Source of the DNA: JAEULH01 sp963789785 | Lineage (GTDB): Bacteria > Pseudomonadota > Alphaproteobacteria > Rhodospirillales > Defluviicoccaceae | NCBI GenBank assembly: GCA_963789785.1 | Contig: CAWBNC010000043.1 | Coordinates: 62,001-126,000 of the forward strand | Length of the DNA: 64,000 bases | Reading direction: 5' to 3' | Shown: positions 48,977 to 57,852 of the stretch, piece after piece | Position numbering within the stretch: the stretch's first letter is position 1 | Layout: every line of letters begins with the position of its first letter | Notes under the pieces: generated by a model | What the model was told of the DNA's origin: nothing | Databases searched by the model: none | What the model saw: the letters and a program-made list of their open reading frames with translations, nothing else | Made by a program: the position numbers and the translations under genes

Positions 48977-49690
48977 TCAGTCCCGAGCGGCGTTCTGGCC
49001 GGCCTGAACGCGCACCGCTTCGACGCCGTCGGCCGTCCGCCGCGCCTCGAGAGCGAAGTCGAACAGGTCGCGCTGCAGGCACAACGCCGGATCCTCCTTC
49101 GGCAGGTAGGCCTTGTCGCCGCGGAGAAACTTCTGCGCCGTCTCGTGGTGAAGGATTTCGGCCAAAGCGGCGAGATGATCGTAGGCGCCGCCGGTCAGGA
49201 GCGCGCCAATGTAGTCGCCGCAGCGTTCGTCCTCGGGCGCCGGAGCCTGCCCGCGGATCCCCATGGCGACGATGCTGACGATCGCGAGGCTGCGGGCGCG
49301 GACCGCCGCGACTGTCGCCCGCGCGGTGGCGTAGGAAGCGAGAAAGACAGCGTCGCAGCGTTCCAGCGCGGCGAGCGCGCCGGTGACGCCGGCGGTGGTG
49401 CGGTGGACGACGGTCCGGCCGGCGAACAGCGCCGGGCCGCGGCTCAGGATCAGCGACGGCGAGTTCGTCAGGTCGAAGCCTTCGATCGGCACCTCGTTGC
49501 GCTCGCCGACGAGCACGGCCCGGTCCTTCCAGGCGAGGCAGCGGCCGATGTCGCCTTCAAGTAGAACGCGCTTGGCGCCACAGGCGTACATCATCGGCTC
49601 GCAGGTGAAGGCGCGAAAGACGTCGATGACGACGGCGACGCCGCGCGCCGCTTGCGCGCCATCAGCCAGAGAAAGCCTGAGAATATCCAC
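48977..49690 (-). CDS. ComB-family (2-phosphosulfolactate phosphatase) protein
   Basis: 237 residues, intact. Family motifs: VAVVIDVFRAFTCEPMMYACGA, LLEGDI, GERNEVPIEGFDLTNSPS, and GRTVVHRTTAGVTGAL. ComB dephosphorylates 2-phosphosulfolactate in coenzyme M synthesis in archaea; bacterial homologues have mostly unknown substrates. It is upstream of and co-oriented with the NeuA-like/HAD gene, which hints at a shared pathway, but this is inference. Confidence 0.82.
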   Translation of the reverse strand: MDILRLSLADGAQAARGVAVVIDVFRAFTCEPMMYACGAKRVLLEGDIGRCLAWKDRAVLVGERNEVPIEGFDLTNSPSLILSRGPALFAGRTVVHRTTAGVTGALAALERCDAVFLASYATARATVAAVRARSLAIVSIVAMGIRGQAPAPEDERCGDYIGALLTGGAYDHLAALAEILHHETAQKFLRGDKAYLPKEDPALCLQRDLFDFALEARRTADGVEAVRVQAGQNAARD

Positions 49691-49762
49691 GTTTTACTTC
49701 TCCTCGCTTCTTGGCTCTCGTACCCCTTGCCGCGGATCGGGCCGCCGCTATGATTGCGCGCC

Positions 49763-50164
49763 ATGGAGCGCTCGACGCTGGTTTTTCCGCTGTGGGTCGC
49801 CGCCGGCGCGGCCCTGGGCGGCCTCGGCCGATACTGGTGCTCGGGCCTGATCGCGCAAACGCTCGGCGAGACGTTCCCTTGGGGCACGCTGGTCGTCAAT
49901 ATCATCGGCTCGACGCTGATCGGCTTCGTTTTCGTCATCACCGGACCGGACGGCCGCGTTTTCATGGATGCCGCCCACCGCCAGTTCATCATGACCGGGA
50001 TCTTCGGCGGCTTCACCACCTTCTCGTCGTTCAGCCTGCAGACCCTGACCCTGCTGCAGGACGGCGAACGTCTGTACGCCGTCGCCAACGTCGCGCTCTC
50101 GGTCGCGCTGTGCCTGTTCGGGGTGTGGCTGGGCTCGGCGATCGGCGCGATCGTCAACCGGTAG
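49763..50164 (+). CDS. crcB: Fluoride channel CrcB/FluC
   Basis: 133 residues with four membrane helices. Family motifs: GAALGGLGRYWCSGLI, FPWGTLVVNIIGSTLIGFVF and GIFGGFTTFSSFSLQTL (the Phe-box/TTFSxF region). CrcB dimers export fluoride. The ATG at 49763 is preferred over an upstream TTG. I looked for a fluoride riboswitch in the ~70 bases upstream and found no match. Confidence 0.93.
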   Translation: MERSTLVFPLWVAAGAALGGLGRYWCSGLIAQTLGETFPWGTLVVNIIGSTLIGFVFVITGPDGRVFMDAAHRQFIMTGIFGGFTTFSSFSLQTLTLLQDGERLYAVANVALSVALCLFGVWLGSAIGAIVNR

Positions 50165-50174
50165 AGGGGGCGTC

Positions 50175-50288
50175 ATGACCGAGATCCGCGATTTCCTGCG
50201 CGCCGCCAGGCCGTTGCTCGGCAGTGTCCTCGTGACGCTGGAAAGGGTCGAGGTCATCCGCTACGGGGTTGCGGCCGAGGAGCCGTAA
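50175..50288 (+). CDS. Small open reading frame downstream of crcB
   Basis: A 37-residue frame (MTEIRDFLRAARPLLGSVLV at its start) begins ten bases after the crcB stop, with an unusually strong ribosome binding site AGGGGG just before the ATG. No similarity is recognised. It could be a real small protein translated with crcB or the remnant of a longer gene. Confidence 0.4.
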   Translation: MTEIRDFLRAARPLLGSVLVTLERVEVIRYGVAAEEP

Positions 50289-50422
50289 TGGGCCGCGCCT
50301 AAATCTTCAGGCTGCATCGGCGCCGCACACCGCCATTGCCGCTCCCCATCGATTGCGCCATGTTGTTTCTTGGCGGGCCTTCGATCGGTCCAACTGCGGC
50401 AAGGCCAAAGGGAGCGCGGGCC

Positions 50423-51367
50423 ATGTTGTGGCGCGGTGGCAGACGCAGCGAAAATATCGAGGATCGACGGGGCGCCTCTGGCGGCTTTCGTTTCCCTACA
50501 GGCGGCCGGGGCGCCTCTGGCGGGTTCCGCTTTCCCGGCGGCGGGCGGCTGCCCAGCCGGCGATCCGGCGGCATCGGGGGCATCGGGCTCATCATCCTCT
50601 TTCTGGTCGCTCTCGCGTTCGGCTTCAATCCCTTGGCCCTGCTGCAGGACGGCGGCGGCGGCGGCCAGAGCCCGTCCGCCTACGTGCCGCAGAGCGGACA
50701 GCAGGCGCCCGGCTCAGCCGCACAGGGAGAGATGCGGGACTTCGTCTCGGTCGTCCTCGCCGATACCGAGGACACCTGGCACGAGATCTTCCGCAAGGTG
50801 GGCCGCACATACGAGGAGCCGACCCTCGTTCTGTTCTCGGGCAGTGTCGCATCGGCATGCGGACGCGCCGACGCCTCCGTCGGGCCGTTCTACTGCCCCG
50901 CCGATCGCAAGGTTTATCTCGATTTCAGCTTTTTCGACGACCTCCGCAATCGCTTCGGCGCTCCCGGAGATTTCGCCCAAGCCTATGTTATCGCTCACGA
51001 GATCGGCCATCACGTGCAGAACCAGCTCGGGGTTTCGGAGCAGGTCGAGAAGCTGCGCGGCCGACTCAGCCGCGGCGACGCCAACAGGCTGTCGGTCATG
51101 ACCGAACTTCAGGCCGATTGTTTCGCCGGCGTCTGGGCCAAGCATGCCGGCCAGGGCCGCAAGTTCCTTGAGGCCGGCGACCTTGAGGAAGGCATCGGTG
51201 CCGCGAGCGCCATCGGCGACGACCGTCTCCAGCGGCAATCCCAGGGTTACGTCGTTCCCGACTCCTTCACCCACGGCTCCTCGCAGCAGCGCGTCGCCTG
51301 GTTCAAGCAGGGCTTGGCCCGAGGCGAAATCGCCGCCTGCGACACCTTCAACGACGAGACGTTGTAG
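50423..51367 (+). CDS. YpfJ-like neutral zinc metallopeptidase
   Basis: 314 residues from the ATG at 50423, with GGGAG upstream. A Gly/Arg-rich cytoplasmic leader contains two near-identical copies of RGASGGFRFP (~16-41), then one membrane helix (IGLIILFLVALAFGFNPLALL). The periplasmic peptidase domain carries the zinc motif VIAHEIGHHVQNQL, a downstream ELQADCFAGVWA with the third ligand, and conserved cysteines. Substrates are unknown. Intact. Confidence 0.92.
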   Translation: MLWRGGRRSENIEDRRGASGGFRFPTGGRGASGGFRFPGGGRLPSRRSGGIGGIGLIILFLVALAFGFNPLALLQDGGGGGQSPSAYVPQSGQQAPGSAAQGEMRDFVSVVLADTEDTWHEIFRKVGRTYEEPTLVLFSGSVASACGRADASVGPFYCPADRKVYLDFSFFDDLRNRFGAPGDFAQAYVIAHEIGHHVQNQLGVSEQVEKLRGRLSRGDANRLSVMTELQADCFAGVWAKHAGQGRKFLEAGDLEEGIGAASAIGDDRLQRQSQGYVVPDSFTHGSSQQRVAWFKQGLARGEIAACDTFNDETL

Positions 51368-51577
51368 CGCAGCGCTGACGCGCCGCGCCCGGCCGCGTGC
51401 ACAGAGATGCGGACGCGGACGGTCGACTTATGCCATGATACGGAGAGCGCCGATGGTATGTGGGAAGTCAGGCTATTCGCCACGACAGCATAGGCATCAT
51501 CCACTGACGGCGTTTTGACGTAGTTTTGCTCAAGTAATAGGGGCATTAGGGTTTCCAGGGTTGGGGAAATAGGCGCG

Positions 51578-52280
51578 GTGAAGATCTGGCGCGACTGGAT
51601 GTCATGGTTGCGAGCTGGAATGCTCGCCGCTTTTGCCATAGGCGCCGGCTTTATCATGGCTGGCTGGCCGGCGGCCGCAAGGCGAGGCGGCAGAAGCGGA
51701 CGTGAAAGAGGAGTTGGCATCGCTCGGCCCTGATCAGCCGATCGCCGAGGACGCCGTCAACGAGGCGCTGGACGTCCCGGTATTCACCCCAAGGGCGCGA
51801 ACGAAAGCGCCGAAGCGCCCCGATACGCTCTACGTCACCGGCGAGACGCTCGCCCAGCAGATCCGCTGCCTCGCTCTGAACATCTATTTCGAGGCGCGCT
51901 CCGAAAACTACCAGGGCAAGAAGGCGGTCGCGGCGGTTACGATCAACAGGCTGCGGAGCCCGCGTTTTCCGAAAACCGTCTGCGAAGTCGTGCGTCAGGG
52001 CGGCGACGAGTTGCTGCATCGCTGCCAGTTCTCCTGGTGGTGCGACGGCAGGAGCGACCGACCCCGCGACGGGCGATCCTGGGCCGCGGCGGTTGCTCTC
52101 GCGGAGAACGTTCTGCGCCACGGGGTCAAGGATCCCACCCGCGGCGCCCTGTGGTATCACGCCGATTACGTCAGGCCCGTGTGGCGGCGGCAAAAGGCGC
52201 GAGTGGCGGTGATCGGTCGACACATTTTCTATGTCGACCGGCGAGGCCGCGGACAGACCGTGGTCGAAGCCCGCCGCTGA
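51578..52280 (+). CDS. SleB-like cell wall hydrolase (one frameshift)
   Basis: GTG at 51578 opens a signal/membrane segment (LRAGMLAAFAIGAGFIMAGWPAAA); the frame shifts near 51683 and continues (GEAAEADVKEELASLGPDQP). The hydrolase domain (~85-200) has LALNIYFEARSENYQGKKAVAAVTINRL in parts, including the catalytic Glu, and HRCQFSWWCDG, GALWYHADYVRPVW. Such proteins cut peptidoglycan, as lytic transglycosylases in spore formers and other roles elsewhere. An ATG at 51599 is an alternative start. Confidence 0.83.
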
Positions 52281-52786
52281 CGGTAGCCCGGCCTGCCGGG
52301 AGAGCCGGGCGCTGCCCTGGCGACCGGCGGAGCAACCGGCCGCGCGAGGTTCCTCCTTTCCTGGAACTCAGGGAAGCGAGCCAATTGTACTCGCCGAGAC
52401 GGGCATAGGTCACCAGTGGATCCCGCGATCAGGGCAAGCCGGATGCGGGAGACATGCTCTGGTAGAGGCCGCGACCCTCCTCCTCGGCGCCGGCCGGTGC
52501 AGCGCCGCCGCTTAACCCTTCGCCGCTGAGTACCAGCGCGGCTCAGGTGCCCACTTCGGGCCAGAGCACGGCATCAAGTGTACAACCCGGACGGGTAAAA
52601 TCAACTGGGGGCGCATCCGACTTGATCGATGACAGCCCCTACGCGGATCAAATCAGCGAGTCCCGACAGTCCCCACGCCTTAGGCCGGCAGTGTCGGCCT
52701 TCGCCCACGGCGAATTACGCGGGCTGGGCGCTCGGTCACCTTCGCGCTTCTATTTATTGCAAAATTGGTATATTGTGACAAATCGT
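52281..52786. other. Intergenic region upstream of the toxin-antitoxin pair
   Basis: About 500 bases without a supported gene. CCCGGC..GCCGGG near 52290-52310 may terminate the hydrolase transcript. The last ~35 bases (52751-52783) are strongly A+T-rich with TATATT at 52769-52774, the likely promoter and operator of the toxin-antitoxin genes. Confidence 0.5.
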
Positions 52787-53108
52787 ATGGATTGGCGGGT
52801 CGAGATTTTGGATGGAGCGGAAGCCGCACTGCGGGGACTGCCCAAGGATATTCGCGCGAGCTTCAGCCGGATTGCGAGCCTCATCGAGACTTCATGGGAT
52901 CGAGCGTATGCGCGAGCCGTATGTGAAGCATCTCGAAGGCTCGTTATGGGAAATGCGGATGAAGGGCAAAGACGGCATCGCCCGCGCCGCTTATGTCACC
53001 GCCACCGGACGACGGGTCGTGGTGGTGCACGTGTTTGTGAAGAAAACGCAAAAGACGCCGCGACGTGAGATCGAAACGGCTCTGAGACGGGCGAAGGAGG
53101 TCACATGA
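52787..53108 (+). CDS. HigB/Gp49-like type II toxin (one frameshift)
   Basis: The ATG at 52787 gives MDWRVEILDGAEAALRGLPK; after a shift near 52895 the rest continues (MREPYVKHLEGSLWEMRMKGKDG, VVVVHVFVKKTQKTPRREIETA). The K-L-x-G-LWE-R core and KKTQKTP tail match the Gp49/HigB mRNA interferase group. The stop overlaps the antitoxin start (ATGA), and toxin-first order fits HigBA. Whether the real gene is intact depends on the shift being a sequence error. Confidence 0.8.
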
Positions 53109-53401
53109 GCAAGCGATACACGACGGCGCGGGAACTTCACGAAGAATGGATAAAGGATCCTGAATACGTGAAGGCGTACGATGCGCTGGAGGAGGAGTTC
53201 GCGCTGGCCGACGCGTTCATCCGCGCCCGCGCGCAGGCCGACCTCACGCAGGAGCAGGTGGCGCAGCGCATGGGGACAACCCAGGCGGTGATCGCGCGTT
53301 TGGAAAGCGGGCGCATCAAGCCCTCCACGCGCACGCTGGAACGGTTCGCCAGGGCCACGGGAACCCGGCTGCGCATCGCGTTCGAACCTACAACCGTTTA
53401 A
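53105..53401 (+). CDS. HigA-like antitoxin with XRE-type HTH
   Basis: 98 residues. The C-terminal half is a helix-turn-helix of the XRE/Cro type (ADLTQEQVAQRMGTTQAVIARLESGRIKPSTRTLERFA, shown in two parts), the N-terminal half is charged. It should bind the toxin and autorepress the pair. Translationally coupled to the toxin by a 4-base overlap. Intact. Confidence 0.9.
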   Translation: MSKRYTTARELHEEWIKDPEYVKAYDALEEEFALADAFIRARAQADLTQEQVAQRMGTTQAVIARLESGRIKPSTRTLERFARATGTRLRIAFEPTTV

Positions 53402-53421
53402 AACGCGCGCAACTTCACCTG

Positions 53422-53515
53422 GATCGCCACGCCCTCGCGGGGCTCGCGATGACGCTAACTTGCTGTTGTTAAACAACAAGCGTCATTGCGAGGAGGCGGA
53501 GCCGACGCGGCAATC
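53422..53515. repeat. REP-like inverted repeat pair
   Basis: An arm gatcgccacg..ggctcgcgatgacgct (53422-53456) and a complementary arm gcgtcattgcgagg..gccgacgcggcaatc (53480-53515) flank a loop that itself contains a near-palindrome (ttgctgttgttaaacaacaa). The second arm matches another copy at 62037-62075. It directly follows the antitoxin gene. Confidence 0.75.
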
Positions 53516-53574
53516 TCTCGACCAGAGCTAATGAATGAGCCATTCAGCCGGAGCGACAGAGTGTCGAACCGTGG

Positions 53575-53597
53575 ATGACCGGGACAAGCCCGGTCAT
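53575..53597. repeat. Perfect 9-bp extragenic palindrome
   Basis: ATGACCGGG and CCCGGTCAT surround acaag. This kind of gtcatgaccggg palindrome is a common dispersed element in alphaproteobacterial intergenic DNA. Confidence 0.7.
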
Positions 53598-54060
53598 GAC
53601 GGAAAAGGTGGCGTGCCGGCGGTGCCGCCCGGCCTCCGGCAGGGAACTGGCTACGACGCGCCGACGCCGGGGTGGAAGGGGCGCCGGAGGAGCTGCTGGT
53701 CCCTCATTCGGCGGGTCGGACGTCTCGACCCCGGCGGCAGCAGACTTTCCGGCCGTCGGCACCACTTCCGAGGGTAAGAATAGAACCCGTTCAGGTTGCG
53801 ATCAACTGGAATGACATCCCGCGAACCTTTCGCGAGACGGCTCCGACGCAGGTGTCCACCGGAGAGGGTGGGACCGGAGGGACGGAAAGCGACCCCGAGG
53901 GTGATCGAGATCGCGTATACCCCTCATCCGCAGGGCGCCGCGGCGCCCCCACCGGCCTCCGAATTTTCCGGATCTCGGTCCCGACAGCAGAGTACAACTG
54001 CGGCGAGCACCCGTCAAAGGGGCGGGCGATGCCAAGTGCATTGCGGGGTGCGCATCGCCC

Positions 54061-55684
54061 TCATCCGCCAGGACCGGCGGCGGCATGGTCCGGCGGCCGG
54101 CGCATCAGAAACACGCACGGGATCAGGCAGGCGAAGATCACCGCCAGCACGAAGAACGCGTCGAGGTAGGACAGCATCTGCGCCTGCTCGTGAACCTGAC
54201 GGGCGATGACCTGCTGCGCCTGGCTCAGAGCTTCGGCGGCTCCGCCCCCGTGTTCGGCCATCTTCGCCTGAAGCTGGTCGACCAGCGCCCGGTACTGCGG
54301 ATCGTCGGCGCTGAGGTGACTGACCAGAATGTTGTGATGGAACTGGCTTCGCCGGGCGACAAGCGTCGTCAGGACGGCGATGCCGACGCTGCCGCCGAGA
54401 TTGCGGGCGAGATTGATCAGCGACGAAGCGGTGTTGTTCTTCTCCGGCGGCAGGCCGACGTAGGCCGACGTGTTGATCGGGATGAAGAGAAAGGCGAGGC
54501 CGGACGTCTGGACGATCCGGTCGATGGCAAGGGTCCAGTAGTCGACCTGGGTGTTCAGGTGGGTCATGCGGTAGAGCGCGTAGGACGAGAGCGCCAGGCC
54601 GAAGGCGATGAGCCAGCGGGTGTCGACGAAGCGCGACCAGCCGGCCGACCACCGGCATCAGGGCCATGATCGCGAAACCGCCCGGCGATATGACCATGCC
54701 CGCCAGCGTCGCGGTGTAGCCCAGCAGATCCTGCGCCAGCAGCGGGATCATCGCGGTGCTGCCAAGCAGCACGAAGCCCAGCATGAACATGAGGACGAAA
54801 GCGGTGGCGAAATTGCGGTTCTTGAACAGGGACAGGTCGACGATCGGATCGTCCCGCTGAAGCTCATACAGGACGAAGGCGACGAGCCCGGCGACCGAGG
54901 CGATCGAGGCCGTCAGAATGAAGTCAGACCCGAACCAGTCTTCCTGCTGGCCCTTGTCGAGAACCACCTGCAGGAAGCCAAGCCCGAGGATAAGGAAGGA
55001 GAAGCCGAGGTAGTCGAAACGGATGCCCCGGCGCAGCAGCGAGTGGCGCTGCTCGACCAGATGCGGCGGGTCTTCAATCATCGTGCCGATCAGCGAAAAC
55101 AGGATGATGCTGACCGGGACGTTGATCAGAAAGACCCAGTGCCAGGAGAAGTTGTCGGTGATCCAGCCGCCCAGGGTCGGGCCGATCGCCGGAGCGAAGA
55201 CGACGGCGATGCCGTAGAAGGCGAAGGCCATGCCGCGGTGACGCGGCGGGAAAGCGTCGGCGAGAATGGCCTGCGACATCGGCTGCAGCCCGCCGCCGGT
55301 CAGGCCCTGCAAGGCGCGAAAGGCGATGAGCAGCCCGAGGCTCGGCGCCAGCCCGCAGAGCAGCGAGGTCACACCGAAGCCGGCGATGCAGGTCATGTAG
55401 AACCGCTTGCGGCCGAAGACGCCGGCCAGCCAGCCGCTGACCGGCAGGATGATCGCGTTGGTAACCAGGTACGAGGTCAGGATCCAGGTCGCCTGTTCCT
55501 GGCTCGCCGCCAGGCTGCCGGCGATGTGCTGCAGCGAGACGTTGGCGATGGAGATGTCGAGCACCTCCATGAACGCGGCCATGGCGACGACGGGCGCGAT
55601 GATCCAGGGCGCCCGCTCGCTGCTTTGACCGCTGCTGGACCGCTCGCCGCTACGCGGAGCGCCCGGCGCTGCCCCGTTGCTCAA
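54061..55684 (-). CDS. emrB: EmrB-type DHA2-family multidrug efflux MFS (one frameshift)
   Basis: Inner-membrane transporter with ~14 helices. Motifs: AAFMEVLDISIANVSLQHIAG (DHA2 motif D1), LTSYLVTNAIILPVSGWLAGVFGRKRFY in parts (motif A), RALQGLTGGGLQPMSQAIL and FAPAIGPTLGGWITD. The frame shifts near 54645, after which NTSAYVGLPPEKNNTASSLI and ARNLGGSVGIAVLTTL continue to the stop at 54061. The start overlaps the emrA stop by four bases. Confidence 0.9.
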
Positions 55685-56932
55685 CGACCGGCGCTTTCGC
55701 TTGTGTCAGCGGCGGAGACATCGACGTTCGGGATCACCGACATGCCGAGCCCGAGGACCATGCCGGGCGCGGGCGGCTCGGCGAAAACGATCTTGACCGG
55801 AACCCGCTGGACAATCTTGACGTAGTTGCCGGTCGCGTTCTCCGGCGGCAGCAGACTGAAGCGGGCACCGGTGCCGCGCTGGATGCTGTCGACGCGGCCG
55901 TGCAGCGTTACATCCGGATAGGCGTCGACGGAGATCTCCACCGGCTGGCCGGGACGCATGCGGGTGAGCTGGGTTTCCTTGAAATTGGCCGTGACCCAGC
56001 GACTGTCGAGCACCAGCATGCCGAGCGTCTCGTTGCGCTGGACGACGTCGCCGACGTTTACAGAGCGCTTGGTGATGTGGCCGTCGCCGGGGGCGACGAT
56101 CCGCGTGTAGGAGAGATTAAGCTGAGCCTGGTCGACCCGCGCGCCCGCCGCCTTTACCTTGGCCGCCGCCGCCCGCGCGTCGGCTTCCTTCACCGCAATC
56201 TGCGCGGGCGCGGTCTTCGCCTGCTCGAGCTGCGCCTGCGCTTCCGCAATCCTCGCCTGCGCCGCCGACACCGACTCTTCGGCCGCTCTCCATTTCGCCT
56301 CGCCGGTCCGCGCCGTGGCCGCGGCCTGGTCGAGCTGCTGGCGCGACGACGCGCCTTGTCGCGCCGCTGCCTCATAGCGGGGCAGATCGGCTTTGGCCCG
56401 GTCGGCTTCCGCACGATCGGCCGCGGCGCGCGCCTCGGCCTCGGCCAGAGCCGCTCGGGCCGCGGCGACCGCGCTCTCAGCCTGGGCGATGCCGGCGGTT
56501 GTTGAGGCGCGCGTGAGTTCGACATCGGCCTCCGCCATGCGCTGCTTTGCCTCGGCCTCCGCCACTGCCGCCTGCGCCGCCTCGAGTTCGGCGGCGTAGT
56601 CCGCCGGGTCGAGCTCGACGAGCAAATCGCCCTTTTTCACGAGCTGGTTGTCATCGAAGTGGATCTGCTCCACGGCTCCGGCGATGCGCGGGCTGAGCGG
56701 CACCGTGTCGCCGTCGATGAAGGCGTCATCCGTCGTCTCGGTGTTGCGGTGGATGAACCAGTAGACGGCGCCGGCCGTGGCCAATGCGATGATAACGGCG
56801 ATCAGGATCACCCGGCGACGGGGCCGAAGTTTCCTGCGCGGTGACGGCGCGTCGTCCGCGGACGCGGCTTCGTAATCCCGGTGCAGGGGGCGTCTCCGAC
56901 TGTTTGAGCTCGTTCTCGCTCAAGTCCTTCAT
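55681..56932 (-). CDS. emrA: EmrA-type membrane fusion protein (one frameshift)
   Basis: HlyD-family periplasmic adaptor. The ATG at 56932 opens MKDLSENELKQSETPPAPG; a shift at a G-run near 56890 leads to a basic stretch and a membrane helix (ILIAVIIALATAGAVYWFIH). The biotinyl-lipoyl half motif (IDGDTVPLSPRIAGAVEQIHFDDNQLVKKGDLLVELDP in parts), long Ala-rich coiled coils and the barrel (IVAPGDGHITKRSVNVGDVV, VTANFKETQLTRMRPGQPVEI) follow. It pairs with EmrB. Confidence 0.9.
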
Positions 56933-57096
56933 CGTCAATCCCGTGCTGACTTTACCGGTTGGTATACTTCAAGTTGCGTTCGCACGGCGCCGTGCCTGCA
57001 AATGATGTTCCTGGGCTCGTGCGTTGCTCCTCAACCGCGAGCAACCCGCTTTCACGACAATACACTTGGCTCGACGACTTGTCGTGGTATATGGAA

Positions 57097-57111
57097 ACTG
57101 AACGGTTCAGT
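57097..57111. promoter_or_regulatory. Palindromic operator, probable TetR-family binding site
   Basis: ACTGAACGGTTCAGT is a 15-base palindrome (7-base arms, one central base), 25 bases before the TTG start of the TetR gene and in the region between it and the divergent emrAB. Position and symmetry fit autoregulation and control of the efflux pair. Confidence 0.65.
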
Positions 57112-57136
57112 TCAAAATGAGTGGAGGGCTGATTTT

Positions 57137-57784
57137 TTGCCGAGTCGGGCCGTGGCGGCGACAAGCGCTGGCGGACACTCGACAAGAACCGCGCGCATCC
57201 TCGATGCGGCGCGCGAAATGTTCCTTGCGCACGGTTATGGCGCGACCAGCATGGATGCCCTCGCCCGCTGCGCGGGCGTCTCCAAGACGACGATCTACGC
57301 CCACTTCGCCGGCAAGGAGGCGCTTTTCGCGGCTTTGGTTTCCGCCGAGTGCGGCCGCCTCGACGGCGAGATCGCCAGGTCGAGCGCGACGGCGGAGCCG
57401 CCCTGCACGGCCTTGCCGCGGCTGGCCGGCCAGCTTCTGGCCCTGCTCATGAGCCCCTGGGCGCTTGCCATTCACCGTGTCGTCGTTGCCGAAGCACCCC
57501 GGTTTCCAGAACTTGGCGCGGCGTTCTACCGAGCGGGCCCGGCGGCGATGAAAGCCCGGCTCGAAGCCTACCTCGCGCAGGCGATCGCGCGTGGCGAGCT
57601 TGCCGTTCCCGATCCGGCGCTGGCGACGATCCAGCTGATCGGCATGATCCGCGGCGACCTTCAGCTTCGTTGCCTTCTCGATCCGACCGCTCGACCGTCG
57701 CCCGAGGAGATTGAGCGTCAGGCAAGGGCAGCGGTCGATGTTTTTCTCGCCGCCTACGCCCGGCCGGGCGACGAGGGTCGTTGA
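57137..57784 (+). CDS. TetR-family transcriptional regulator of the emrAB pair
   Basis: About 215 residues from a TTG at 57137, chosen because GGAGGG lies 8 bases upstream; longer in-frame extensions lack this and would cover the operator. The HTH region reads ILDAAREMFLAHGYGATSMDALARCAGVSKTTIYAHFAGKEALFAAL in parts. The C-terminal ligand domain is helical (VVVAEAPRFPELGAAFY, QLIGMIRGDLQLRCLLDP). Divergent from emrAB, with a palindrome between. Ligand unknown. Confidence 0.88.
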   Translation: MPSRAVAATSAGGHSTRTARILDAAREMFLAHGYGATSMDALARCAGVSKTTIYAHFAGKEALFAALVSAECGRLDGEIARSSATAEPPCTALPRLAGQLLALLMSPWALAIHRVVVAEAPRFPELGAAFYRAGPAAMKARLEAYLAQAIARGELAVPDPALATIQLIGMIRGDLQLRCLLDPTARPSPEEIERQARAAVDVFLAAYARPGDEGR

Positions 57785-57852
57785 CCGCGCTTGAGGTTAA
57801 GGCGACGGCTTCGCATGATGCCCCCTCCATGCAGACGATCAGGATCCGGTCC

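Larger units (their letters stand above)
53402..54060. other. Long intergenic region with REP-like repeats
   Basis: About 660 bases. The first third holds the palindromic repeats listed separately. The rest (53600-54060) has open frames with no start signals or recognisable domains; I see nothing supported there. Confidence 0.5.

Noticed and set aside
49691..49762. Fluoride riboswitch before crcB
   Set aside because: The upstream gap is short and lacks the conserved GGCGAUGG..GUUCGCC pattern.
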